Shown one piece after another: positions 20,091-28,373 of a stretch of DNA of 64,000 bases. Every line of letters starts with the position of its first letter. Position 1 is the first letter of the stretch. The stretch covers positions 124,001 through 188,000 of the forward strand of contig NZ_JOFT01000013.1 in assembly GCF_000725805.1 (NCBI RefSeq). Direction: 5' to 3'. This stretch comes from Streptomyces xanthophaeus (GTDB lineage: Bacteria; Actinomycetota; Actinomycetes; Streptomycetales; Streptomycetaceae). A program made the translations under genes and the position numbers. The notes below the pieces were generated by a model that was not told the origin of the DNA, searched no databases, and saw only the letters and a list, made by a program, of their open reading frames with translations.

Positions 20091-20165
20091 GGGCTGTCCC
20101 GGAGCGCCCTTGGCGGGCGCGTCCTACGCTGGAAGACATGTCCGGCCGCGAGCCCCGCACCACGG

Positions 20166-20936
20166 GTGCTGATGCGGTTCACCACGATGCTCGTCCTGGC
20201 CCTCACCGTGGGGCTGCTCGGTATGCACGCCCTGGGCCCTGCGGCCGCTCTGCCGTCGCCGGTCACCGTCGAGCGCACGTCCCACCACGTGGCGACGACA
20301 GATGCCGGTCAGCACTGCCCGTGCCCCGACGACGACCACGACACGGGCCGCCACATCAGCCACACAGACATGATGTGCGCCTCCGCGTCCCTGCCCAGTG
20401 CCCCCGGCAACACCGCACCGGACAACGTTCCCGTCACCGGCGCAGAGCACGACGACGCCGATGCCTTTGCCCCTGCGCCGAACCTGCCCTCGGCAGCCTG
20501 CGAAGCCGTCGGAAAGCGGGCGCCGCCCTCGCTGGCGGACGTCGCCTTCGCGCAAGGGATGATCCCCCACCACCGTCAAGCCGTCGTCATGTCCGACATG
20601 GCCCGGCCGCACGGCGCGTCCAATGCGGTCAAGGCCCTCGCCGAGAGGATCAAGAAGGCGCAGCAGCCGGAAATCGACGCCATGGCCGACTGGCTGAGGG
20701 CATGGGGCGAGAGAGTCCCCTCCTGCATGGGAGGCATGGACGGCATGGGACACCGCGATGGTGCTGCACAGAACAGCACAAGTCCGGACCGGGACGCCGC
20801 CGGTCCGGGGCCACCCGGTGCGCGCACGCCTCGCACGCCGGCAGACCCGGCCACCCGCGTCCGGTGTCACTTGCCCACCACGCCAGCTGACGCCAATGAC
20901 GCGAACCACCACACAGAGTGTCATCCTGGCGGGTAG
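20166..20936 (+). pseudogene. DUF6153-DUF305 chimera (probable deletion fusion)
   Basis: Residues 1-100 look like a DUF6153 secreted protein (signal segment MLVLALTVGLLGMHALGP, then a His/Cys/Asp-rich region). Residues from about 118 switch to a DUF305 domain (DVAFAQGMIPHHRQAVVMSDMA, IKKAQQPEIDAMADWL). DUF305 proteins normally carry a second HH repeat; here the frame after GMDGMGH has no family similarity and runs on to a chance stop. The start is uncertain: GTG at 20166 or ATG at 20172, or an ATG at 20138 that sits 7 bases after a TACGCT -10 box but would need a frameshift. Both parent families are linked to metal stress in Streptomyces (inference). Confidence 0.6.
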
Positions 20937-21135
20937 GGATCCGGTGATCGAAGCCCCGCGGGCTGTGCTGGAGTGCGCGGACGAGCACTCGATCATGAAG
21001 GCCCACGGCCGGCCGCGTGTGCGGTAGCAGGTCGCGTACTTGCGGCCGGAAGAGCCCAGGGCTCTGAGCATGTCGACGTGCGCTGACGCGCAAGACCGCG
21101 ACCGTGTACCGCCTTTCGTCGACCGGGAGAGAAGT
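20937..21135. promoter_or_regulatory. Upstream region of the cupin gene with a perfect palindrome
   Basis: AGAGCCCAGGGCTCT (21051-21065) is a 7-bp perfect inverted repeat with a one-base centre, about 70 bases upstream of the cupin ATG. The rest of this short gene-free stretch shows nothing recognisable. Confidence 0.4.
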
Positions 21136-21612
21136 ATGACCATCAAGGACATCGGGCCGGAGCCTCAGAGCTTCGACCTGGAGAAGGCGACGCTCGACAA
21201 CACGAACTATCGCGCCGTCGCCTGGTCCGGGAAGTACCTTCAGCTGACCCTCATGTCGATCCCGGTGGGTGAGGACATCGGATTGGAAGCGCACCCGGAG
21301 ACCGACCAGTTCCTACGACTCGACGCGGGCCGGGGCCGCGTCCAGATGGGCCGCACGAAGGATCGACTCGACTTCGACCAGGAGGTCGAGGATGGTTGGG
21401 CCGTGTGCGTACCCGCCGGTACTTGGCACAACATCACCAACATCGGCGACGAGCCCCTCCGGCTCTACGCCGTATACGCACCGGTCCACCACGCGTCGGG
21501 CAAGATTCATGCGACGGCCGCCGACGCTGAGCGCGACGAGGACTCGGGCGGTGACGAGCCGGCGAGCTGGTCGGCCCAGCCTGACCAGCAGCCATCGGAC
21601 GAGCACGCCTGA
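21136..21612 (+). CDS. Cupin-domain protein
   Basis: The 158-residue small beta-barrel protein has a cupin motif 1-like segment (IPVGEDIGLEAHPETDQFLRLDAGRG) and a motif 2-like segment (VPAGTWHNITNIGDEPLRLYAVYAP). The His and Glu metal ligands are present. Close relatives in Bacteria are annotated as mannose-6-phosphate isomerase-like or general stress cupins; the substrate is unknown. The ATG at 21136 was chosen because family similarity begins there and GGGAGAGAAG precedes it. The acidic C-terminal 30 residues are low complexity. Confidence 0.85.
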   Translation: MTIKDIGPEPQSFDLEKATLDNTNYRAVAWSGKYLQLTLMSIPVGEDIGLEAHPETDQFLRLDAGRGRVQMGRTKDRLDFDQEVEDGWAVCVPAGTWHNITNIGDEPLRLYAVYAPVHHASGKIHATAADAERDEDSGGDEPASWSAQPDQQPSDEHA

Positions 21613-22402
21613 CCGGCGGGGGCATACCGCGAATGCAGTTCCTGGCCCCGAGGTGAGCCGGGAGAATCACGATCCCTGACAGGCATGGACGTCCCTCCGC
21701 GGCAGACAGCGACCGGCTCGGTGCCCGGCCTGTCCGCACAGTCCGGGACGGACGACGAGATTGCCCAGGGGCGCACGTTCTTGCCCCGGGCGCCGCAGCC
21801 GTCACCGTCTGCCCGATGCTCCTGTAGATCCACATGCCGAGGAACAGGACCAGCCGTGGGCCGGCATGCAGGTGACGTCAGGCTGTTCCAGTATGGAAGT
21901 CGGGGTCGGACGTGTCGCAGTCCACGGAGGTGAGTGCGATGACCCATCCCCCGCGGCGCCGGACCGGTGCCCCGGCGGAGCCGGACGCGTTCTTCGGCCG
22001 CACCCACCAGCTTTCTGGCGCGACACAGGCGCGGCACACGCCGCTCCAGCCGATGCGGGTACCCGGCCATGCTCCCCTCGGCGGTGAAGAGCGAGGACAC
22101 CGGCACGGCTCCGGCCGACGGTGCGCTCACGCTCACCGTCCCCAAGGCCCGGACAGCCACGGCACGGGGCGGGAAACGGCCTCCGTGAATCCGTGCGAGA
22201 GGACAGCGGGCATTGTCAGGCCCCACGCGTTCCACGGTCGGCACCGTGATCAGGAGCCGAAGCTGTTCCTGGCAGCGGCCGGGACCGGGATCGACCGCAG
22301 CGCGTGGGAACAGGCCCTGATCTCCTCAGGCTGCAGGGGGCGGGGCCGTGCCCAGCGGGCGGTGCGCCGGGAAAGGGCCGGCGCGACCGCCTGGGCTCCG
22401 CG
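21613..22402. other. Gene-free stretch before the PfkB gene, with an Hsp20 relic
   Basis: No intact gene is seen. The only recognisable part is an Hsp20-like C-terminal piece (see 22027-22188). A weak GGGC-N-GGCCCC inverted repeat lies near 22208-22224. Overlapping open frames on both strands have no family features. Confidence 0.5.
22027..22188 (+). pseudogene. Small heat-shock protein (Hsp20) remnant
   Basis: One frame reads AMLPSAVKSED followed by DGALTLTVPKARTA, which matches the conserved Hsp20 C-terminal pattern (LP..V..ED...DGVLTLTVPKA). The upstream alpha-crystallin core and the N-terminus cannot be found in any frame. Hsp20/HspX is a hallmark of dormancy regulons, so its loss fits decay of such an island. 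Confidence 0.45.
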
Positions 22403-23446
22403 ATGAGGACGGCCGCGACGCCGGAACCCACCACAGCCAGGAGTGCCGACGGTGCAGGAGGATCGGAGGGCGCGGCCAAGCCGCCGATCCTCACCTTGAC
22501 GATGAATCCTGCGGTCGACCTCTGCTGGGAGGTCGGGCACCTTGAGGACATCGGCAAGAACCGCGCCCGGGTCAGGTCGGTGGCCGCCGGGGGCGGAGGG
22601 ATCAACGTCGCCCGTCATGTCGTGCGGCTCGGAGGCCGAGCCACCGCCGTCCACACCGCCGGAGGCGAGGTCGGGCTGCGCCTGAACCGGCTGCTGGACG
22701 AAGAGGGCGTCGACCACGTCGCCGTGGACATCGACGACGACACCCGCGAAGCACTCGTGCTGTTCGAGGCCGAATCGCGCCGCGGCTACCACATCGTGCC
22801 ACCCGGGCCTCACCTGCACGACCACGAGGGGCGGCGATCCCTGGATGCTCTGGTGCAGGCCGTTGGCGGTTGTCCGTACGTCGTGGCCAGTGGCAGCCTG
22901 CCCGGCGGCTTGCCCGACGACTTCTACGCGGCCGTCTCCCGCCGCGTCAGGGAAGCCGGATCCCGACTGGTCCTGGACACCTCCGGTCCGGCGCTTCGCG
23001 GAGCACTCGGGGAGGGCGTGTTCCTGCTCAGGTGCAACCGCACAGAGGCCGAGAGCCTGACCGGTCGGCCGGTCCGCGGCTTCGACGACGCCCGGGCCCT
23101 CAACGAGCACCTGATCGCCACAGGGGCCGCCGAGATCGCCGTCACCACCCTCGGAGAACTGGGCGCACTGTGCTCCACCGGCCACGGCCACACCGAGCTC
23201 TACGCGCCGCCGCTGCCCGGCGAGCCCCTGAGCGACGCCGGGGCGGGAGACAGCATGGTCGCCGCCCTCATCACACAGCTGACCGCCGGAGAGGATCCCG
23301 TCAGCGCCTCCGCGTCGGGGGTGGCCGCAGCCGCCGCAGCGATGCTCACCCCCAGCACCGAGCCCTTCGACCTGGACGTGGCCCGATCCCTCCGCTCCCA
23401 GGTGAGGATCAGGTTGCAGACCGATGCTCGACGCCGAGGCGTTTGA
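22403..23446 (+). CDS. pfkB: PfkB-family carbohydrate kinase (1-phosphofructokinase / 6-phosphofructokinase-like)
   Basis: The 347-residue ribokinase-fold protein has the N-terminal family signature (LTMNPAVDLCWEV, then GGGGINVARHVVRLGG), an ASGSLPGGLPDDFY strand-loop and the catalytic loop DAGAGDSMVAALI with the base Asp near residue 281. Members phosphorylate fructose-6-phosphate, fructose-1-phosphate or tagatose-6-phosphate. It resembles the M. tuberculosis dormancy-regulon PfkB. The ATG at 22403 is preferred; the frame extends further upstream but without family similarity, and the ribosome site is weak. The first 30 residues are probably disordered. Confidence 0.85.
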   Translation: MRTAATPEPTTARSADGAGGSEGAAKPPILTLTMNPAVDLCWEVGHLEDIGKNRARVRSVAAGGGGINVARHVVRLGGRATAVHTAGGEVGLRLNRLLDEEGVDHVAVDIDDDTREALVLFEAESRRGYHIVPPGPHLHDHEGRRSLDALVQAVGGCPYVVASGSLPGGLPDDFYAAVSRRVREAGSRLVLDTSGPALRGALGEGVFLLRCNRTEAESLTGRPVRGFDDARALNEHLIATGAAEIAVTTLGELGALCSTGHGHTELYAPPLPGEPLSDAGAGDSMVAALITQLTAGEDPVSASASGVAAAAAAMLTPSTEPFDLDVARSLRSQVRIRLQTDARRRGV

Positions 23447-23517
23447 CCCTGCCCATTCCCTGCTGTTCGGCCGGCCCCTCAACCGCATTGCGTACCCCGC
23501 GCCCACGAGCCGGCCCT

Positions 23518-23543
23518 GCCCCGTCACCGCGTCGGGACGGGGC
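23518..23543 (+). terminator. GC-rich hairpin after the PfkB gene
   Basis: GCCCCGTC (23518-23525) pairs with GACGGGGC (23536-23543) across a 10-base loop, 72 bases after the PfkB stop. There is no T-run, as is usual for Streptomyces terminators. Confidence 0.4.
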
Positions 23544-23618
23544 GCTGCCGGTGGGTGCTGAGCAGCGCCGGTGCCGAGTCGTGATGCGAGCGGGCCTGCG
23601 GTTGGGAAGACTGGAAAC

Positions 23619-23819
23619 ATGGAGACCAAGGGAGTGCTTGAGGGCGGCCCGGACGATCTGCCCGAGCGGATCGTTCCGATCTCCGACCCCGGACAAGACC
23701 TGAAGATTCCACACCGCGGCGGGTACGAGCATTTCAAGATCACGTCGCGGCACCAGGACAGCGCGGAGGGACGACTCGCGGTCTACGAGTGGTGGGAACG
23801 GACAGAGATCGCCGAGTAG
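23619..23819 (+). CDS. DUF5988-family small protein
   Basis: The 66-residue acidic protein has the conserved order VLEGGPDDLPERIV ... KIPHRGGYEHFKIT ... VYEWWERTEIAE, which matches the Streptomyces DUF5988 family. Function is unknown. It sits alone between the PfkB gene and the leftward flavodoxin gene; the start at METKGV follows GGGAAGACTGGAAAC. Confidence 0.8.
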   Translation: METKGVLEGGPDDLPERIVPISDPGQDLKIPHRGGYEHFKITSRHQDSAEGRLAVYEWWERTEIAE

Positions 23820-23859
23820 CACGGACGGTCACCTTCGGAGCCGGTGAGAGAGTCACCGA

Positions 23860-24396
23860 TCAGCCCAGGGCCGCGCCCCAGGCCTTGGCTCGGTCCAGCT
23901 CCCCTTCACGGAGGGGTCCCTCGGCATCCTCGGTGATGAAGCCCTCCGGTTCCGCGACGAGTCGGTAGCCGTGGACACGCAGCCGGCGAGCAATGGCGGG
24001 TGCCGCGCCGCCGGCGAGCCGGAAATCCCCTCGCGTGTCGAACGCGGCAGCGGGCACGTCCCCTCGCGTCCGGAGCAGCTCGTGGAACCAGTCACGAAGC
24101 CCAGGCCCCTCCGCGCCCTCCTCAGCTTCGTGCCGCCTCTCCGGTTCGTCCTCGGCCTGCCTCTTCTCCGACTGCAGTCCGATCTTCCGCGACAGGCCCG
24201 ATGGCATGCCACGCATGTGGGTGGGGCCACCCACGATGAGCAGGTCGGCCGAGCCGACGCGTTCCCGATCGGCCTTGTCCACCCGCACGCAGTCGACCGT
24301 GGCATCCGGGCGGGCCTCCCGTACGCCGGCCCCGATCGCCTCGGCCACCTGGCGCGTGTTCCCGAACAGGCTCTCGTACACGATCACGACGCGCAT
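23860..24396 (-). CDS. Flavodoxin-domain protein
   Basis: The 178-residue FMN-binding fold has the N-terminal phosphate loop [15 protein letters not shown] near residues 7-21 and the second flavin loop [13 protein letters not shown] near 56-68. A charged insertion of about 25 residues ([20 protein letters not shown]) follows, as in other Streptomyces flavodoxins near universal stress genes. The ATG at 24396 is chosen for its AAGGAG site six bases away; an ATG 14 codons upstream has none. It is divergent from the slipin remnant, with an island-type palindrome (24477) between them. Confidence 0.87.
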   Translation of the reverse strand: MRVVIVYESLFGNTRQVAEAIGAGVREARPDATVDCVRVDKADRERVGSADLLIVGGPTHMRGMPSGLSRKIGLQSEKRQAEDEPERRHEAEEGAEGPGLRDWFHELLRTRGDVPAAAFDTRGDFRLAGGAAPAIARRLRVHGYRLVAEPEGFITEDAEGPLREGELDRAKAWGAALG

Positions 24397-24476
24397 CACA
24401 TCTCCTTGGGGGCTTGGCGCCTCTGCAGACAGGATCACGGCACCCGGCCGCCCATGCGACGAGCCGTGCGGGATTG

Positions 24477-24492
24477 TGGACCGTTCGGCCCC
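24477..24492. promoter_or_regulatory. GGACC/GGCCC palindrome between flavodoxin and slipin remnant
   Basis: TGGACCGTTCGGCCCC lies about 80 bases upstream of the flavodoxin ATG and just before the slipin remnant. It is another copy of the island motif. Confidence 0.4.
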
Positions 24493-24516
24493 TGTCCGGC
24501 ACCTGGGGGGCGCGCA

Positions 24517-25094
24517 ATGCAGGCGGACACGTCGACGCCTACTTCCGCGTCGTCGACGCCGTGAAATCGGTCATCGCCGTCGAGAACGTCGAAGCGGCGA
24601 TCAACCAGATCGCCCAGACCACCCTGCGCAAGGTCGTCGGCCAGCACACCCTCGACGAGACCCTCTCGGAGACCGACCGCATCAACATCGACATCCGCGA
24701 GATCCTCGACATCACCACCACCGACTGGGGCGTCGAGGTCACCCTGGTCGAGCTGAAGGACATCCAGCTGCCCGACAGCATGAAGCGCGCCATGGCCCGC
24801 CAGGCAGAAGCCGAACGCGAGAAGAGGGCCAAGATCATCAGCGCCGAGGGAGAGTCGATGGCCGGAGCAGCGCTCGGTGATGCCTCCGACATCATGATGG
24901 CCCACCCGCTCGCCCTGCAGCTGCGCAATCCGCAGAGCCTGGTGGAGATCGGCGTGGACAAGAACAGCACCGTCCTCTTCCCCGCGCCCCTCATGAGCAC
25001 CATCGGTGAGCTCGGCGCCTTCCTCGCCCGCAAATCGGCCGCTGCTGCACACGAGACCACCACACCGGTGGACATCAGCACGATGGTTTCCTGA
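24517..25094 (+). pseudogene. Slipin / SPFH (band 7) protein, N-terminally truncated
   Basis: From about position 24525 the frame matches the C-terminal two thirds of a bacterial slipin ([79 protein letters not shown]). Slipins are membrane-anchored scaffold proteins. The N-terminal membrane anchor and the first half of the SPFH domain are missing. The upstream in-frame codons (from 24414) have no family features and cross the flavodoxin promoter. No convincing start with a ribosome site exists. The truncation was probably caused by a deletion that joined the promoter region to the middle of the gene. Confidence 0.75.
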
Positions 25095-25453
25095 TCGGGC
25101 ATCACCAGGTCCGGCGGCGCCCCGCCCTCCTCCGGCATGGTGGTGCCCGGCGTCCGCACCGCGTCCACAAGGGTGGACAACGCGCAGACGGATGCCTCCT
25201 CATTGCCTGCACAGACGGCCGATCGCAGGTCGGAATCCCGCTCGTTGAGCCGGCGGGTAAGCCCAGGCGCGGGATCGTGTCATCGAGGTCGGGAGGGCCT
25301 CGAGCGTCGCAGGGGTCTGATCATCGTGTCATCGAGGTCGGGAGGGCCTCGAGCGTCGCAGGGGTCTGATCGGGCCATATGTGGGACCGGTCGGCCCATG
25401 CCCGCCGAGGAGGCGCGGGGCGAGACTGGACACGGAATCGAACGGAGACCGCC
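25095..25453. promoter_or_regulatory. Upstream region of the cNMP-fold gene with 49-bp tandem repeat and island motif
   Basis: No gene is seen. It holds a 49-bp direct tandem repeat (25274-25371), immediately followed by a degenerate GGGGTCTGATCGGGCC (25361-25376) and the good palindrome GGGACCGGTCGGCCC (25383-25397), about 21 bases apart. The latter is 56 bases upstream of the cNMP-fold ATG. Confidence 0.5.
25274..25371. repeat. 49-bp direct repeat, two tandem copies
   Basis: Two identical 49-bp units (25274-25322 and 25323-25371) are directly adjacent. Each holds a small inverted repeat, CGAGG ... CCTCG with a 9-base loop. The end of the second unit overlaps the first half of an operator-like sequence. 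Confidence 0.95.
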
Positions 25454-25918
25454 ATGAGCACCCCTTCCCCCCTCCGGATCTCGGCCGCACTCTCGGCGGA
25501 GTACCGGGCACGGATGATGAGCGTCTCCCACCAGGTGAACTTCGAGGAGGGAGCACGGATCTTCACCGAAGGAGGCCGTGCCGACCGCTTCTGGATCGTG
25601 CGGACGGGCACCGTCACCCTCGACGTTCTCGTACCGGGCAGCAAGCCGGCGGTGATCGAGAGTCTCGGTGCCGGTGAGCTGGTCGGCTGGTCGTGGCTGT
25701 TCCCCCCGTTCACCTGGCACTTCGGCGCTGAGGCGATGACCCCGGTGCGCACCGACGAGTTCGACGCCGCGGCCGTGCGGATGATGATGGACGCCGACCC
25801 GGCCTTCGGGTCCGCGATCGGCCACTGGGTGGGCCAGGTGCTCGCCCACCGGCTTCTCGCCGCCAGGATCCGTCTGCTCGACCTCTACGCTCCCCACGGG
25901 AGCGGCAGCAGGCTGTGA
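25454..25918 (+). CDS. Cyclic-nucleotide-binding-fold (Crp-like) protein without DNA-binding domain
   Basis: The 154-residue protein has one cNMP-binding beta-barrel (VNFEEGARIFTEGGRADRFWIVRTGTVTL near 25-53; phosphate-cassette-like LGAGELVGWSWLFPPFTWHF near 73-92) and a C-terminal helix, but no helix-turn-helix. The cassette differs from the canonical cAMP-binding RxA motif, so a cyclic nucleotide ligand is doubtful. It is the intact paralogue of the relic at 11122. The start is set by GGAGACCGCC before the ATG. An island palindrome lies just upstream. Confidence 0.82.
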   Translation: MSTPSPLRISAALSAEYRARMMSVSHQVNFEEGARIFTEGGRADRFWIVRTGTVTLDVLVPGSKPAVIESLGAGELVGWSWLFPPFTWHFGAEAMTPVRTDEFDAAAVRMMMDADPAFGSAIGHWVGQVLAHRLLAARIRLLDLYAPHGSGSRL

Positions 25919-26314
25919 GCCGCCCGATGGCGTCGCGCCCGGTCCGGGAGTGGTCATGCCGGATACAGCGCCATGACTTGTCCACCGCCGCAGGTTCGGC
26001 ACGAGGTGGCGCAAACAGCGACGGCTGCGATTGGGCCGGATACGTGAATTCCGTGGGGATATCGCGCCGCAACCGGGGTGATCGCAGGCCAGACGCGGTG
26101 CCGCCCGCCGAGCCTGCGGGCCAGAGAGGCCGACTGCCCGGCATGTCCAGGTTGTCGGCTAGTGGCCACAGGCGCGAGATCGGTGGAGGATGGAAGCAGC
26201 CCCAGGGCGGGCGGACAGGCGCGCTCCCTTGCCTCGTCCCGCCCCGGCACCGTCACGGCAGTCTGCCGCTCGCGGATCACACGCCTACCGGACGCACGGA
26301 ACCAGGCGTCTCCC
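25919..26314. other. Gene-free stretch, nothing recognised
   Basis: About 400 bases between the cNMP-fold gene and a small conserved gene. Open frames on both strands show no family features, and no clear palindrome or repeat is seen. Confidence 0.5.
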
Positions 26315-26716
26315 ATGGCCGGCATCTACGCGGTGATCCATTGCGACGGGCATCTGGAATTCCGCGACAGCGTCCCCGACCCGGTGGAACAGGACGGCCG
26401 CCCGCTGTACGCCGACAGCTTCATCATCCAGCATGCCGGCTGGGGCGGTCCCGGCCTTCACGGAGACACGGGTACTGCCCACGGCCCCTCCTCTGCCGCC
26501 CTGTTCAACGGCACCGCCGCCTCGGTCGTCTCCGCGCTGGGAGGCCCCGAGCAGAACATCCTCGGCAGCCTGGTCATCGGCGGCGACCACGATCAGCCCG
26601 GCCACGGAGAAACCGTCGCCTGCGGCCTTACCACCGCACAACAGCACCTCATCCAGGACGTACACCGAGCTGTCCTCGCCCATGCCGAGGCAGACTTCCA
26701 TGGAGACGGGAAGTGA
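26315..26716 (+). CDS. Conserved hypothetical protein (133 aa)
   Basis: I do not recognise a named family. The protein is cytoplasmic and soluble, without signal or membrane segment. It begins IYAVIHCDGHLEFRDSVPDP, contains a Gly/His-rich centre and ends HLIQDVHRAVLAHAEADFHGDG. The codon usage is normal for this genome, with strong GC at third positions, which supports coding. The ribosome site is poor. It lies alone between an empty stretch and the DUF1214 relic. Confidence 0.6.
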   Translation: MAGIYAVIHCDGHLEFRDSVPDPVEQDGRPLYADSFIIQHAGWGGPGLHGDTGTAHGPSSAALFNGTAASVVSALGGPEQNILGSLVIGGDHDQPGHGETVACGLTTAQQHLIQDVHRAVLAHAEADFHGDGK

Positions 26717-26839
26717 TGTGAGGGCCATCCAGCGACGTAGTGAGCATCCCGCGACCTCCCCCGGCCAAAGGTGGCCGGCCCGGGCAACCCCGCCGACATC
26801 GCCGAAGCCAGCGCTGTGCAGGCGGTCTGATGCTGTCCG

Positions 26840-27110
26840 CGGGATCGGCTGAACCGCTCGTCGTACCCGATGACGGCGAGAATTCCCTCAGCACCGTGCG
26901 GGACGCTCTGGCCGTGCTCGGCCGGACCCTGCCCGGGACCGAGCGCATGTTCGGCCGCCGCGATGACGCCGACCCGTCCGGCACCTCATCGGTACCGCGG
27001 TGGGCTGGGCCGGCCTCCCCGAGTTCGAGGCGCTCTGCCTGCTGGTCGAGTCTGGCCCGTCCGTCGAGAAGTACCGGATCGCGGTCGGCGACGTACCCGT
27101 CATCGGCCCA
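26840..27110 (+). pseudogene. DUF1214-type protein remnant (frameshifted)
   Basis: Two frames together give a family-like sequence. The first reads [29 protein letters not shown]; one base missing near 26981 shifts it to [20 protein letters not shown] and [13 protein letters not shown]. This matches the remembered DUF1254/DUF1214 pattern ([24 protein letters not shown]). The C-terminal half, which would begin with DGFWSVSVYN, is absent. Both ends are truncated. Confidence 0.5.
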
Positions 27111-27292
27111 TACGCAGCGCCCGGGGATCGGTGTGTCTCGTCCCCTTCGGGGGGGGCCGCGTCGGGCCGAGCCGCGTTGGGCCGACCGGGCCGAGCCGGG
27201 CGCGTTCGGAGCACGGTTCCCACAGGTCTGACCGGCGCCGCCATAGGGTCGGGCTTCGCCCCTCTGCGTGAGGCGGGTGTGAAGGAGTGCGG

Positions 27293-28330
27293 ATGAACGG
27301 CTGGGCCGTCGTGGTCGCCGGGGCTGTGGTCCTCGGCTACGGGCGCTCTCACGCCGTTTGTCGACCACGGTCCTCTCGGGGCCGCTGGTGTTCATGCTCG
27401 TCGGTCTGGCCATCGGTCCGCTGGGCCTGGACCTGATGGACCGGGCGAAGGATCCCGAAGTCACGCGCACGCTCCTGGAGAGCGCACTGGTGCTCCCGTT
27501 GTTCGCGGACGCGTCCGGAATCAGGGCCCGGGACCTGCGCCGGGAGGAGTTCCTGCCGCTGCGGCTGCCCGCGGTCGGCCTGCCGGTCACCATGGCCCTG
27601 GGGTGGCTGGCGGCCTGGCCGCTGCTGCCCGGCCCGGGCGTGTGGGAGCTGGCCCTGGCCGCCATCATCCTCGCGCCGACGGACGCCGCGCTCGGGCAGC
27701 AGGCCTTCTCCGACAAGCGGGTGCCGCCGCTGATCCGCGGCGGCCTGACCGCCGAATCCGGTCCGAACGACGGCCTGGCCCTTCCGTTCTTCGTCCTGGC
27801 ACCCGCCGCAGCGGGTGAGGGGCCATGGCCATCCGGGCGTCGCCGAGACGTTCCTGCGCGCCTTGCTGCTGAGCGGCGCGATCGGAATCGCGGCCGGCTG
27901 GAGCGGGGCGAGCCTGTTGCGCCGGTCGCTTGCCCGAGGGTGGAGCAGCTCCGACCGGCGGCAGTTCCTGGTACTCGTCGTCCCGGTCGTCGCCTACGTC
28001 TTGTGCGCCATGGCGGAGGGCAGCGGCTTCATCGGCGCCTGGGGCGCCGGCCTGGCCTTCGGTATCCACCTGCGCCGCACCCCCGCCGACCTCGGCATCC
28101 CTTCCCAGGACTCGGACCCCGCGCAGAGCACCAGGTTCACCGACCGCCTCGTCCTCGCCTCGCTCAGCTTCCTCGTCTTCGGCTCCGTGATCCTGGGACC
28201 GGCACTCCAGCACCTGACGTGGCACCCGGTCGTCTACGGGCTGCTCAGCCTCACCGTCATCCGGATGCTGCCCGTCGCACTCGCCCTGGCCGGCACCGGG
28301 CCGCAACGCCCCGCCCCACCCATGGCAATG
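27293..28330 (+). pseudogene. Cation:proton antiporter (CPA1-type), two frameshifts and truncated 3' end
   Basis: A good ribosome site (GAAGGAG) and an ATG at 27293 begin [17 protein letters not shown]. One base appears to be missing near 27344, after which the frame from 27350 reads ALSRRLSTT, then LVFMLVGLAIGPLGLDLMD and LAAIILAPTDAALGQ. A second shift near 27815 moves to a frame reading HPGVAETFLRALLLS, then FIGAWGAGLAFG and LSLTVIRMLPVALALAGTG. After that, about 100 residues of the usual C-terminus are missing. The gene is dead. The PAS-phosphatase gene starts shortly after. Confidence 0.8.
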
Positions 28331-28373
28331 AGGAGTACAAGATCGAAGCGGTCTCGCGCCGGGCAGGTGAAAA

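Noticed and set aside
20937..21135. A possible coding remnant between the DUF305 chimera and the cupin gene.
   Set aside because: Neither strand gives a family-like sequence long enough to support a call.
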